Below the pieces are notes generated by a model. The model did not search any database and had not been told where the DNA came from. It saw only the letters and a program-made list of their open reading frames with translations. From Haematococcus lacustris (lineage: Eukaryota; Chlorophyta; Chlorophyceae; Chlamydomonadales; Haematococcaceae): a DNA stretch of 64,000 nt. The stretch's first letter is position 1; each line of letters begins with the position of its first letter. Positions 12,385 through 21,762 of this stretch are shown piece by piece. The stretch spans positions 1,406,343 to 1,470,342 of the forward strand of contig JASKMD010000008.1 in NCBI GenBank assembly GCA_030144725.1, in the 5' to 3' direction. A program made the translations under genes and the position numbers.

Positions 12385-15113
12385 TTTCGGGCAGAGCAGC
12401 ACGCGTGAGCAAGCAGCCAAGGTCTTCATCACAGCCCAGCATGTGGCCGTGGACAACAAGGGCAAGACGGGGGCTCCCTGCGTCTATAAGCTGCCAGGTG
12501 CCACCAAGCCCACCCTGCAAGCCCGCCTGCACTACTGCTGCCCAGGCCATGGCTGCCCATGATTACAAGCACAAGATGCATGCATCTTGCTCATCAGTAG
12601 CTACTGCGTATTCCTGCTGAGCATTGATGGCAGAGCAGCCCTACTCCCCGGCCTCACTTCTCCCACTGGCGCTGCCCACAGGAGCCCTGGACAAGCAGCC
12701 TGAAGCCTTGAAGACAACAGCCCCCAGCTTCTCATTCAGTCAGCTAGACCGCGAGCAGGTAATCCGTGGATGACATCCGGTGGGTGGGCTGTTGCTGATG
12801 GAGGGCCCTGGACAGGATCTGGGGCCAGACCCTGCCTGCCAAAACACCTGCCTGGGTGCCTGAGTTGCTCTCACACCTGCCTGCTGCTATGTGGGGTCGC
12901 CCTGCAGGCCAGCGGCCCCCGGCCTGCCTCTGTGCCACCGGTTGGCTCCTATGACTCGCCGTCAGCCTTTGGCGAGCAGGTGGAGAGCAGCCGGCAGTCA
13001 CCCCAGCGCATGCGCTTCAGCCGCACCACCAGGGAGCAGGTCAGGCAGGGAGGGGTGAGGGCATGAGGTGTGAGGGCATGGGGCGGGTAGCTACAGGAGG
13101 ATCAAAGCCTGGGGGCAGGCCAGGCCTGGTAGAACACCTTGTACATGATTCCTTGCCCGCAATGCTGGAACTCTGTATAGTTAGGTTACATATCAATGAG
13201 GTGTATGGATATCAACTAGACCCAGTAAAGCAGGTCAGGCCCTTAAACAGGCCAGGTGGTAACACACACATTGGCACATCTGCACCCCCCATGATGCTCC
13301 CGCGATGATGTCAGGCATGTCGTCTGAGTGCACTGACACAGGCACCATCAGGGAGCAGCCGGAGTTTTTCATGACTAGCTTCACCCTACGTGCGTGTCCA
13401 TGTGCTTCACTGCATGCCCATGCACCTGCTGCGACATCTTCTCCTTGCCTGCGTAGTCTATGCCTATGGCTGGCTAGCAGCCCACTGCCCAGCTGGCTTG
13501 TGCCGTCCCCTCGCCTCGCAGGCACAGCGTGTGCTCATCTCCTCCCGGCAGCTGACCTCGCAGCTGGGCACGCAAGGGACAGACCCCGGGCAGTACCCCT
13601 TGCCTGCAGCCATTGGCCCGCAGCCCTCCTCCCAGCGCCCCACCATGCCAGCCTTCAGCCTGCCGCGCAAGGACCGGCTGCAGAATGAGTTTGAGCGGCT
13701 GGGGAAGACGCTGCCAGCGCCGGGCAGGTAGGCCTAGCCAAGGAGTGTGGGCTGCGCTATACAGGCAGGGTCGCCCCCGCGCTCTGCATGGCAAGGCCCT
13801 CCCCTCCTTCACCGCATGCCCACCGCTTGCATGTTGCAGTCCTCCGTTGCTTGCCTTTGAACCCTGACATGTTCAATCTTTTCTCCATGCTTCCACTTTG
13901 TGCCTGTCACGCTTCATGCCTCTCTGGTTGTGCTTACGGCTGGCCCTGCAGCTACGAGACCTGGAAGAGCATTGGCAAGCAGGCGCTGTCAGCAAACCGC
14001 ACCCTGCCTTCTTTTGGGTGAGCTGCCTTTACTCCCTCTGCCCTGCCCCACCCTACATGACCCCACCCCACCCCACCCCACTCAACCAGCCACCCTAACC
14101 CTCTACTGCACTGCTACCCACCGCCGCTGCCCACACCTGCTGGCCTCAGGTTTGGCACCAGTACTTGGGCCGGCTCGGAAGAGAAGCGTTTCATCAGCTC
14201 CGCCCACACACGGCTCATGAAAGGCATGGAGTCCCCCGCAAACTATGACCACCAGACACCAGCCATGCAGGTAAGCAGGCAGCCCCTACAAATGCTGTGC
14301 CAGGGCCAGGGCCCAGACTCAGCTGGGTCATGCCTGCCTGCCTCCTTGCCTGCCTGCCTGCCTGGCAGCAGACCAGACCGTACACTGGCTTGCCACATGC
14401 CACTGACCAGCCTGGCTATAGTAGCCTTTGGTATCTTTCCCTTTGCACTTGCCCATGACCTTTGTGTAGTCAAATGGTTAGTAGCTGCTCAAAGGCATGG
14501 GTCTGCCTTGCCCATCCCAGGCGTGGTCCTGTTGTACCCTGTCGCACTGTAGCAGCAACGCTAGCAATTGGACCCGCCACCTGGCCAGACCCTTGACCCT
14601 TGGTTGGACCCAGTCTGATGCCCCTGGAGATGGAGATATGTTGCCCACCGCTCTGTTCTCCCCCACTGTGCTGCTCTGTTCACCCCCCAAATTCATCCAA
14701 GCCCCTGCAAATCAAATGTGCAACCATCGTCATGAGTGGTCATAATACACGGGGCAAAGGACAAGGAGTATCTGACACATGCTGGCAAAGGAGTGTAGGG
14801 CCATGTTGCACATGTCTGGAAACATAGCAAGGCATGGCAGGCAGGTTACCAGCTGCTTCTGCTGAGCTAGCCAGCTACTGTAGCAGACACATAAGCTCAG
14901 CCCCTTCTCACCTTCGTAATCGTTGCTGCTTGACTGCCTGCACATCAGCTGACTCTGCTGCCCTGCATTGTTGGCTCTGGGTTCCCTGCCCTGCAGACCA
15001 GCTTTGGGCGCCAGGTCGTCAGCTCGAGAGGCTCAGGCATCAGCGTCAGCTTTGGTGGCGCCAGGCAGCCCTTCAAGACCTCAAACACGCCAGGGCCCGG
15101 CCACTATGACTGA
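12385..15113 (+). CDS. Sperm-tail PG-rich (SHIPPO/STPG) repeat protein, probably flagellar, 5' end not resolved
   Basis: Seven exons join in frame: 12385-12497, 12682-12758, 12908-13039, 13522-13727, 13952-14017, 14150-14270 and 14997-15113 (TGA). All have GT donors and AG acceptors. The product carries repeated Pro-Gly-x-Tyr motifs typical of STPGR proteins: GAPCVYKLPG, VPPVGSYDSP, TDPGQYPLP, PAPGSYE (formed across a splice), SPANYDHQTP and a terminal TPGPGHYD. Between them recur 'F...TREQ..(K/R)V.I(T/S)' segments (TREQAAKVFITAQH and TREQAQRVLISSRQ). This family includes ODF3-like proteins of sperm tails and microtubule-associated axonemal proteins, so a structural role along flagellar microtubules is inferred. 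The initiator exon upstream of 12385 is not identified. Nearby centriolar and coiled-coil genes fit a flagellated alga but do not prove co-function. Confidence 0.85.
13340..13515. repeat. Intronic dispersed repeat next to a 3' splice site
   Basis: Bases about 13348-13395 match, in reverse complement, the 5' end of the copy at 15526 (tcagggagcagccggag is shared exactly). Bases about 13397-13510 match 53071-53185 at roughly 90 percent by eye. Both copies lie in introns just upstream of an exon acceptor. Confidence 0.7.
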
Positions 15114-15200
15114 GGTTGGCCCAAACCCCTCACACTGTCAGACTCGACCTGAAAGCCTGGAACCTTGACGGTGGTCAGGTGTTCAGGTGTGATCAGGAAG

Positions 15201-15280
15201 CAAGTCTTTCACTGCCAGTCCATCAGCTGTGAGCGACAGGGTCGGACGGCTAACAGATCCACTGCTGTAGTCAGGGCACA
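15201..15280. repeat. 80-bp direct repeat, left member
   Basis: Matches 17479-17559 in the same orientation (caagtc.ttcactgccagtccatcagctgtgagcgac ...), about 85 percent by eye. The pair brackets the Fanzor-like copy at 15526-17072. Confidence 0.75.
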
Positions 15281-15975
15281 TGATATGTGACTTGGGTGTG
15301 GATGTAGCTTAATGCGGCGTACACATACAGGCATCCTGGCAGCGACATCACCAGCTGTGCCGGGTCACGCTTGACCCAGGTGCATGCAGGCTGCAAGTTA
15401 GCGCTAATATTAGCTAAAACGGCGGGAGCTAGTACGGGGAGCTTAGATGAGCTGATTTGAGCTAGTATGAGCTGATACGAGCTATTGGGAGCTGGTATGA
15501 GCTGATCTGATAGATGAGATGAGACGGGTAGATGAAATTGGTAATGACAAGCTCCGGCTGCTCCCTGACACTCACACGCACCCAAGCTCTAGGATACTCC
15601 CTGACTGGCGCTGGAGCAGGCCAGGACGACTGTTGCCATGGTCGTCACACACAGTTTTCACGGGAAACCCAAATTGCTCGAAAAGGCCCCCGCCCGTCGC
15701 ACTGCGTATCGCGTGATGGCTAAGAAGAAGCGGAAGGGTAGCGACAAGAAACAGAAAGGTGCGTGTCCCCAGCCGACTGTGAGCTGCGTGAGTTACGCGC
15801 TGTGAGATAACCCGTCGCTCCTGTTGGTTCCATCGCAGCGTCTCGTTCCGCCCAAGGCAAGCAACGACAGGAGCGCAGGGATGGCTGGACCACGCGTCGC
15901 CGTCAGGTGCCGGCCCCGCCTTATGTGTCCCCGCACTCTTTGTGCTGACCCCGCCTTGTGTCTTGGCCTGTCAAA

Positions 15976-16902
15976 ATGGCCTGTCAAAATGTCAATTGCG
16001 CTTGGCTGCAGGTCATCAAGGTCCCCGAGGGCGCAGTGCTGCGCGGCTGCAAGAAGACCAGGCGCAAGCTGCGGGAGCACCTCCGGCTGCGGGCTGAAAT
16101 CCACTCCCAGCTCCGATTCATCGCTTCGCTGTTTGTATTGCGCATTTTTCTCACCTGCCTAGTGGGCTACCCTACCCCCGGCTTCCCCAGCGCCCCTCAG
16201 CCTCCAGCCGTGCAGCCTCCCCAACCCCCTAATGCTCCCGCCCTACCCCCACTCCCCCCACGGGCCCCTGCCCAGCCTGCCCCTGCCCAGCCTGCCAGCA
16301 TGGAGTGTGACAATGACTCTGACTCCGAGTCAGACTATGGCTCGGAGCCAGAGCCACAGTCTGACTCGGAGTCAGAGTCAGAACCTGAGCCAGTCCCGCA
16401 AAGGCGCTGTAGCGCCCGCCTGGCAGCCCTTGCACCTGCAGCACCCACTGGCCCTCCCATGCCCCTTGACTGCGAGGACCCTGTCATGCTGAGGCAGCTC
16501 AAGGACTTCTGCAAGTTCTTCGCCAACCCCAACTTCAAGACATGCTACAACCAGCTGCAGCGTCGCCATGTGCGCAACCGCCACCCCAGCACTCCCCCTC
16601 CAGCCAAGCGCAGCAAGCCGGCAGCTGAGCCCACCAAGGGCAATGGCAAGGCCCATGGCAAGGCTGCGAGGGCAAAGCCAGCCCCACAGCCAGGCAGGTG
16701 GCTGGACAGGGATTGCAATGCAGCGCTCAACATGCAGCGCATTGGGGAGAGCAGGTGGCGGCCACTGGAGCTGTGCTTCTGGCCAGACCAGGGAGCGCTG
16801 CCAGCCAAGGGCAAGGAGTACCCTGGCCTGGGCTACAAGCGGCTGCGAGACAAGCCCCCCAAGGCCCAGGAGCAGCAGCAGCAGCCTGCTGAGGCACAGT
16901 AA
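15976..16902 (+). CDS. Reading frame of copy A with a RuvC-III-like C-terminus
   Basis: The ATG at 15976 opens MACQNVNCAWLQ and the frame closes at TAA 16900-16902, 308 residues. Order of parts: a basic helix (GCKKTRRKLREHLRLRAEIH), a hydrophobic stretch (FIASLFVLRIFLTCLVG), a Pro-rich linker, and an acidic block of Ser-Asp/Ser-Glu repeats near residues 112-145. Then come Cys-containing segments (DFCKFFANPNFKTCYNQ) and a Lys/Ala/Pro-rich linker. Last is WLDRDCNAALNMQRIGESRW, followed by ELCFWPDQG and GLGYKRLRDKPPKA. DRDxNAAxN is the hallmark third RuvC motif of TnpB/Fanzor nucleases, where the second Asp is catalytic. The first two RuvC motifs are absent, so nuclease activity is not expected from this frame alone. 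Whether it is expressed is unknown. Confidence 0.55.
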   Translation: MACQNVNCAWLQVIKVPEGAVLRGCKKTRRKLREHLRLRAEIHSQLRFIASLFVLRIFLTCLVGYPTPGFPSAPQPPAVQPPQPPNAPALPPLPPRAPAQPAPAQPASMECDNDSDSESDYGSEPEPQSDSESESEPEPVPQRRCSARLAALAPAAPTGPPMPLDCEDPVMLRQLKDFCKFFANPNFKTCYNQLQRRHVRNRHPSTPPPAKRSKPAAEPTKGNGKAHGKAARAKPAPQPGRWLDRDCNAALNMQRIGESRWRPLELCFWPDQGALPAKGKEYPGLGYKRLRDKPPKAQEQQQQPAEAQ

Positions 16903-17060
16903 TGTGTGCCCCCCCCTACTTGAGCTGTCATCAGCTTACAATTAGTGCATGTTTTGTCATGCCAACTCTACATCATATAGCCCTCGGGTCAGGCAATATT
17001 GTAGGTGGTAGGCGGCTCATGTGCCATGTGCACTGGGTTTACTCCACACAGCCCAATAAC
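16903..17060 (+). ncRNA. Candidate guide-RNA-like 3' segment of copy A
   Basis: This non-coding stretch begins right after the stop codon and is kept in the other copies of the same subfamily. Stem AGCTG/CAGCT with a TCAT loop lies at 16923-16936. Downstream are the conserved blocks catgttttgtcatgccaactctaca and ggtcaggcaatattgtaggtggtaggcgg. In TnpB and Fanzor elements the omegaRNA derives from this position, so the assignment is by analogy. No expression evidence is available. Confidence 0.35.
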
Positions 17061-17063
17061 ACT

Positions 17064-17117
17064 ATTTTAGCCGGAGCTAGTTAGTGGCTGCTAGTGGCTG
17101 CTAGTTCCGGCTAAAAT
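17064..17117. repeat. Near-perfect palindrome at the 3' end of copy A
   Basis: Arms 17064-17080 (attttagccggagctag) and 17101-17117 (ctagttccggctaaaat) pair over 17 bp with one mismatch, around a 20-bp loop containing a tandem 'tagtggctgc'. The left arm overlaps the last bases shared with copy B, where no such palindrome exists. Confidence 0.8.
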
Positions 17118-17478
17118 GGAGGCCCTAGTGAGGGACAAGGAGGCTGCAAGTTAGGAGCAGGTGGGTCCACAACTGACAGCGTGTGGACCTGTTTGGTAGA
17201 CCGAGGCCACGAGGGAAGGGCGCAACATTGTTGACGGCATTTAGCTCCACGCTGCAATGGCTGCCAGTGATAGGCAAAGGGATATCATTATGTGTGTGGT
17301 GTTGTAATGATGATGATGCCTGTCAAAGCTGTGGGTGCCCCTCTTATCCCTTCACAGCTGCATGGCTTCATCAAGTAGCTGCCATCAGTCCATCACCACC
17401 AGCTGCCATCAATCCATCACCACCGCTCTCCTCATCAGGGCAGCATGCAACACATATTGACGCAATGGCACAACCATG

Positions 17479-17559
17479 CAAGTCCTTCACTGCCAGTCCA
17501 TCAGCTGTGAGCGACGGGTCCGAATAGGCTGTCGGATCCACTGTTGTGATCAGGGCACA
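17479..17559. repeat. 80-bp direct repeat, right member
   Basis: Partner of 15201-15280; see there. It lies directly upstream of the reverse-transcriptase remnant. Confidence 0.75.
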
Positions 17560-17714
17560 AGCTGTTGTTGGGCAGCTGTCGCTCCTGCTTGGCCAACAAT
17601 GAGCAGCGAAGCTCAGCATGCAGGGCGATACTGCAGGACACGGTGTTATTGCGACAAGTATAACAGGAGCAAGGTAGATTGTAGGTTTAAGACAAACCTT
17701 CAGTGGCAAGTGCA

Positions 17715-19570
17715 GTCTCATCCATGAACGGGATCTTTGAGCCCATGATCAAGGCTGGTTCCGTCCTTGTTTACCTAGATGACATTTTGGTGATGACCAA
17801 TACCCCTGAGGAGCATGTGCAGCATTTGAGGCAGGTTCTGGAGTTGATGAGAGCCCACAAGCTGTTTGCAAAGCTGAGCAAATGTGAGTTCAACAGACCT
17901 GAGCTGGCTTTCCTGGGCCACATAACGGTGTGGCAGTGGACCCTGCTAAAGTGAAGGTGGTCTCAGCCCCGAGGGCTGAAGGAATTGCAAGCCCTCTTAG
18001 GTCTGTGTAACTTCTTCCGCCGCTTCATCCGTGGCTACAGCTCTGTGGCTGCTCCCCTCACCGACCTTACAAGGCAAGACAAGCAAGCTGCACCTACGGG
18101 GCACAACATGATGCAAGAGTGCAGGTAGCCTTTGCTAAGAACCCTCAAGTCAAGGGTGCCTTCCAGGCTCTGAAAGTCAGGTCCCACAAGGTCTCTTTGG
18201 CAAAATGTACCGTGAGCCATTTGATGCCGCGCTTACATAGCCTTGATCAGCGAGTGTTCCCGATATGCCTACTGCATCAAAGGGCCTGCACGGCCTGGAC
18301 GCCCACCAACCCTTGCCAAGTGTCCAGCTGGCAAGGTTACTGTAGATGGATGCGGCGTCCTTTTTAAGCGGGTGCTGGTAGGTACGGTACACAACAGCGC
18401 TAGCGCGAGGGCCGGCGGTTATGTCGGTTGACCAGGTGGCTCGCATCTCGCATCGGGCTGCCGCAGCTCACTCGCAACATGCCTAAGCGTTGCAATGGCC
18501 CTACTCCTCCACCACATCAAAGCATATACTACGAGCTGCAGGCAGCATGTCCGAAGGAATTGTTGTTTCTGGTCTCTCCTTCGACGACATTATTGAAGGG
18601 GCTGATGAACGACGAGAGCTTCCTATGCTTTCTAATGCTTCCCTGTGCTTCCCTTTGCTGTCCTATGCTTTCCGATCCTTCCTATTCTTACTACGCTTAG
18701 TGCGTCGGCCCATCGCTAATTATGGCCGCCAGTCTGCATCATTTGCGCCGCTGATGGACGCTGGTGGTAGCTTGGAGGAACCAGAACGACCTCTAGTACT
18801 TTCATAGCCTGGTGAGCGCGAGATGATGGGGTAATTTAGACATGAGCATGGTAGGTATGTCTGGGTGTATCTATGGGTGCTAACCTAAAGGATACGCTAC
18901 CAAAAGTTGCAGAAGTTCTCGGGGCACACCGCTTGCATCTCTACAGGAGGTCAGCACGGCGTTTGATGCACTTCCTGCCTAGAAATTAGGTTTCAACTCA
19001 CTAGAATTTCAAAAGCCTCCCAACCTGCGCAGGGCAGATGTATTACACTGCAATAGCTTCCCGTGGGAGCTATGAGTATACGTCAAAGCTAGGGCGCAAA
19101 AACTGGACGGATGCGCAGCAGCAACAAGCAGCAAGTCGATCTAAAAAACAGCACTGCAGATTTGCATGCCGGCACCCCATCACGGCACGCCGACCGACCG
19201 AGTAGTGACCGCTCTACCTCGCTCGTCGTTGCGGCGTTATTGTATGCACGTGCACTACCGTCAGGGTGCAAGGAGTCACTGGTGCAAGGATACCGCGGAG
19301 GGGGGCAAAGTTGACTTTAGCCCGTCCCTCGCAGGCCAAGCTGCGGAGCACCACGCCGCAGCGGGCCGTCGCGGTTTGACCTCTTGGAGTGCAGTATACG
19401 CGACAAAAAGTGACGGTACATTTTTTCGAGCCATTTTACCTGACCTTGTGGGACCTGACTGAAAGCAGCCTTGTGCTCAGCCCCTGTCCTAGCTCTGCCT
19501 GACTTCTCCAAGCCGTACTTAGTGCGGACTGACACCTCCCTTCCAGGCGTCCATGAGAAGCAGTGGTAAG
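17715..19570 (+). pseudogene. Decayed Ty3/gypsy retrotransposon RT-RNase H fragment
   Basis: Reading frames with shifts encode the reverse-transcriptase end: [12 protein letters not shown], then [10 protein letters not shown] carrying the YLDD catalytic box, then [18 protein letters not shown]. Next come the connection pieces [22 protein letters not shown], split by frame errors, and AFAKNPQVKGAFQALK up to 18176. The frame resumes at 19466 with AALCSAPVLALPDFSKPYLV, the start of RNase H, and stops near 19570. The gap between the two halves is a separate inserted element (18177-19458). No integrase, gag or clear LTRs were found, so this is a broken remnant. Domain order is that of Ty3/gypsy elements. 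Confidence 0.85.
18177..19458. mobile_element. 1,282-bp terminal-inverted-repeat DNA transposon inside the gypsy fragment
   Basis: Left end tcaggtcccacaaggtc and right end gaccttgtgggacctga are perfect 17-bp inverted repeats. A further 'aaaatgtaccgt' block is also inverted in both ends. The host sequence ctgaaag is duplicated at 18170-18176 and 19459-19465. Removing the element restores the gypsy reading ...QALK/AALCSAP. The interior holds only short frames, for example one starting MSEGIVVSGLSFDDIIEGAD near 18549, and no recognisable transposase. It is therefore probably non-autonomous or decayed. Superfamily not assigned. Confidence 0.88.
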
Positions 19571-19627
19571 CTTCCTAGCTGCGGGCAAGTGTTGTAGGTT
19601 ATGTGCATGGCTTCCTATTTGTGGGGC

Positions 19628-20912
19628 GGGCAGATGAAATTAGTAATGACAAACGCCGGCTGCTCCCTGACACTCACACGCACCCAAGCTCTAGGATACT
19701 CCCTGACTGGCGCTGGAGCAGGCCAGGACGACTGTTGCCATGGTCGTCACACACAGTTTTCACGGGGAACCCAAATTGCTCGAAAAGGCCCCCGCCCGTC
19801 GCACTGCGTATCGCGTGATGGCTAAGAAGAAGCGGAAGGGTAGCGACAAGAAACAGAAAGGTGCGTGTCCCCAGCCGACTGTGAGCTGCGTGAGTTACGC
19901 GCTGTGAGATAACCCGTCGTTGCTGTTGGTTCCATCGCAGCGTCTCGTTCCGCCCAAGGCAAGCAACGACAGGAGCGCAGGGATGGCTGGACCACGCGTC
20001 GCCGTCAGGTGCCGGCCCCGCCTTATGTGTCCCCGCACTCTTTGTGCTGACCCCGCCTTGTGTCTTGGCCTGTCAAAATGGCCTGTCAAAATGTCAATTG
20101 CGCTTGGCTGCAGGTCATCAAGGTCCCCGAGGGCGCAGTGCTGCGCGGCTGCAAGAAGACCAGGCGCAAGCTGCGGGAGCACCTCCGGCTGCGGGCTGAA
20201 ATCCACTCCCAGCTCCGCTTCATCGCTTCGCTGTTTGTATTGCGCATTTTTCTCACCTGCCTGGTGGGCTACCCTACCCCCGGCTTCCCCAGCGCCCCTC
20301 AGCCTCCAGCCGTGCAGCCTCCCCAACCCCCTAATGCTCCCGCCCTACCCCCACTACCCCTACGGGCCCCTGCCCAGCCAGCACCTGCCCAGCCTGCCAG
20401 CATGGAGTTTGACACTGACTCTGACTCCGAGTCAGACTGTGGCTCAGAGCCAGAGCCACAGTCTGACTCGGAGTCAGAGTCAGAACCTGAGCCAGTCCCG
20501 CAAAGGCGCTGCAGCGCCCGCCTGGCAGCCCTTGCACCTGCAGCACCCACTGGCCCTCCCTTGCCCCTTGACTGCGAGGACCCTTGGGGAGAGCAGGTGG
20601 CGGCCGCTGGAGCTGTGCTTTTGGCCAGACCAGGGAGCTCTGCCAGCCAAGGGCAAGGAGTATCCTGGCCTGGGCTACAAGCGGCTGCGAGACAAGCCCC
20701 CCAAGGCCCAGGAGCAGCAGCAGCAGCCTGCTGAGGCACAGTAATGTGTGCCCCCTTTGTTGAGCTGTCATCAGCTTACAATCAGTGCATGTTTTGTCAT
20801 GCCAACTCTACATCATATAGCCCTCGGGTCAGGCAATATTGTAGGTGGTAGGCGGCTCATGTGCCATGTGCACTGGGTTTACTCCACACAGCCCAATAAC
20901 ACTATTTTAGCC
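19628..20912 (+). mobile_element. Fanzor-like element, copy B, with internal deletion
   Basis: Nearly identical to copy A from 'gggcagatgaaatt' to 'actattttagcc', apart from scattered substitutions. About 260 bp are missing, corresponding to about 16483-16742 of copy A. The junction reads gaggaccc/ttggggagagc with a 1-bp overlap. The deletion removes the Cys-containing segment and the whole WLDRDCNAALNMQ motif and shifts the frame, so copy B cannot encode the RuvC-III end. The 3' non-coding tail is intact. It inserted at the downstream end of the gypsy remnant. Confidence 0.75.
20744..20900 (+). ncRNA. Candidate guide-RNA-like 3' segment of copy B
   Basis: Nearly identical to 16903-17060, with the AGCTG-TCAT-CAGCT hairpin at 20763-20776. 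It is retained although the upstream coding part is deleted. Confidence 0.3.
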
Positions 20913-21762
20913 TACGATGCTTTGCCACCTCTGCCACCCACCTAGGCTGCCGCAGCACACTGTTGGGTGGCAAGCGCCACTTGTGCTCCCGGCCAGGCAG
21001 GCTGTAGTCAAGGCGCCCTAGCACCAGCTGGGGGAAGTATTTCTTCATAATCCTACTGAACCCCCCCTCCACCACCCCAACCGCCTTGCACCACCAACTG
21101 ATGAAGCGCCCCGGGTGCCAGTAGAACTCCTGGATGCTGGTGATGATCTTAATGGCGTTGGCGTTGAGGGAATTACCATCCCCTAGCAAGTGCACCTCGT
21201 CCAAGTCCTTGAGCATGGCAATCAGCCAAGCATTGCTAGGCTGCCACAACACAGCCACCTCACCGGGCAGCAGCCTGATGCCACGGTAGTGGGGGCCACG
21301 CATCATGTGCTCCAGCACACTGGCTTTGGCGAGCAACTCCATGACATCTTTGATCTGTGCCAGCAGCAGTGGGTCCCAGATGTTGAGCTATACTGGGGGG
21401 GGCAGCTGGGCTGGGGCGGGGATGAGCATAGGGAGGGCAAGCTGGGTCAGGTGGAGGAGGGGGGCCTGGGGCTGGGCCTGCTGTTGGGAACCTGGAGTGG
21501 GCTGGCCTAGGAAGGACTGGAGCAGCACAACGAGACACGGGACTGCTGCCAGGACGCACTGCTTGCTGCCCATGATCATGCGTTTGTTGACCTCTGCCAC
21601 AACAACGTCTACTTGAGCTGGGCTGAGATCAGGCCGGGCTGCCTCCACAAGGCCTTCATGACCTGGCGCCTCTCTCGAACTAATTCCTTCACAACCTGCC
21701 CCTGCCCCTGCTCGTGATCTTGCTGCCCACTGCCACAGGCGCCTGCAGACACGGGAAAGCAC
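20913..21762 (-). pseudogene. Broken open frame of unknown origin
   Basis: On the minus strand a frame from about 21610 (VVVAEVNKRMIMGSKQCVLA) runs through a TAG at about 21390. It continues in phase as LNIWDPLLLAQIKDVMELLA, LPGEAVAVLW-like residues and EFYWHPGRFISWWCKAV, ending near 20913. Composition is protein-like (Trp, Phe, Ile, hydrophobic spacing) and unlike the Ala/Gln-rich host genes. I do not recognise the family. Its end abuts the 3' end of copy B, so it may belong to a mobile element into which copy B inserted. Confidence 0.4.

Larger units (their letters stand above)
15526..17072 (+). mobile_element. Fanzor-like element, copy A (longest continuous copy)
   Basis: Limits come from comparison with the copy at 19628-20912. 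Homology starts at 'gggyagatgaaatt' and ends at 'actattttagcc', beyond which the two loci differ. Inside, in order, are a short frame MAKKKRKG... at about 15716 ending in a stop, a 308-codon frame at 15976-16902, and a conserved non-coding tail at 16903-17060. No terminal inverted repeat is obvious. The RuvC-I/RuvC-II core seen at 62.2-63.3 kb is missing, so this looks like an internally deleted or rearranged, probably non-autonomous copy. The element interrupts neighbouring repeats rather than a gene. Confidence 0.65.

Noticed and set aside
15958..15975. Start of the copy A frame upstream of the ATG at 15976
   Set aside because: The upstream extension begins at TTG; in a nuclear gene the ATG at 15976 is preferred.
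19920..20744. 274-codon frame through copy B as an intact gene
   Set aside because: It arises by reading out of the family frame before the 260-bp deletion and back into it afterwards; no conserved product results.
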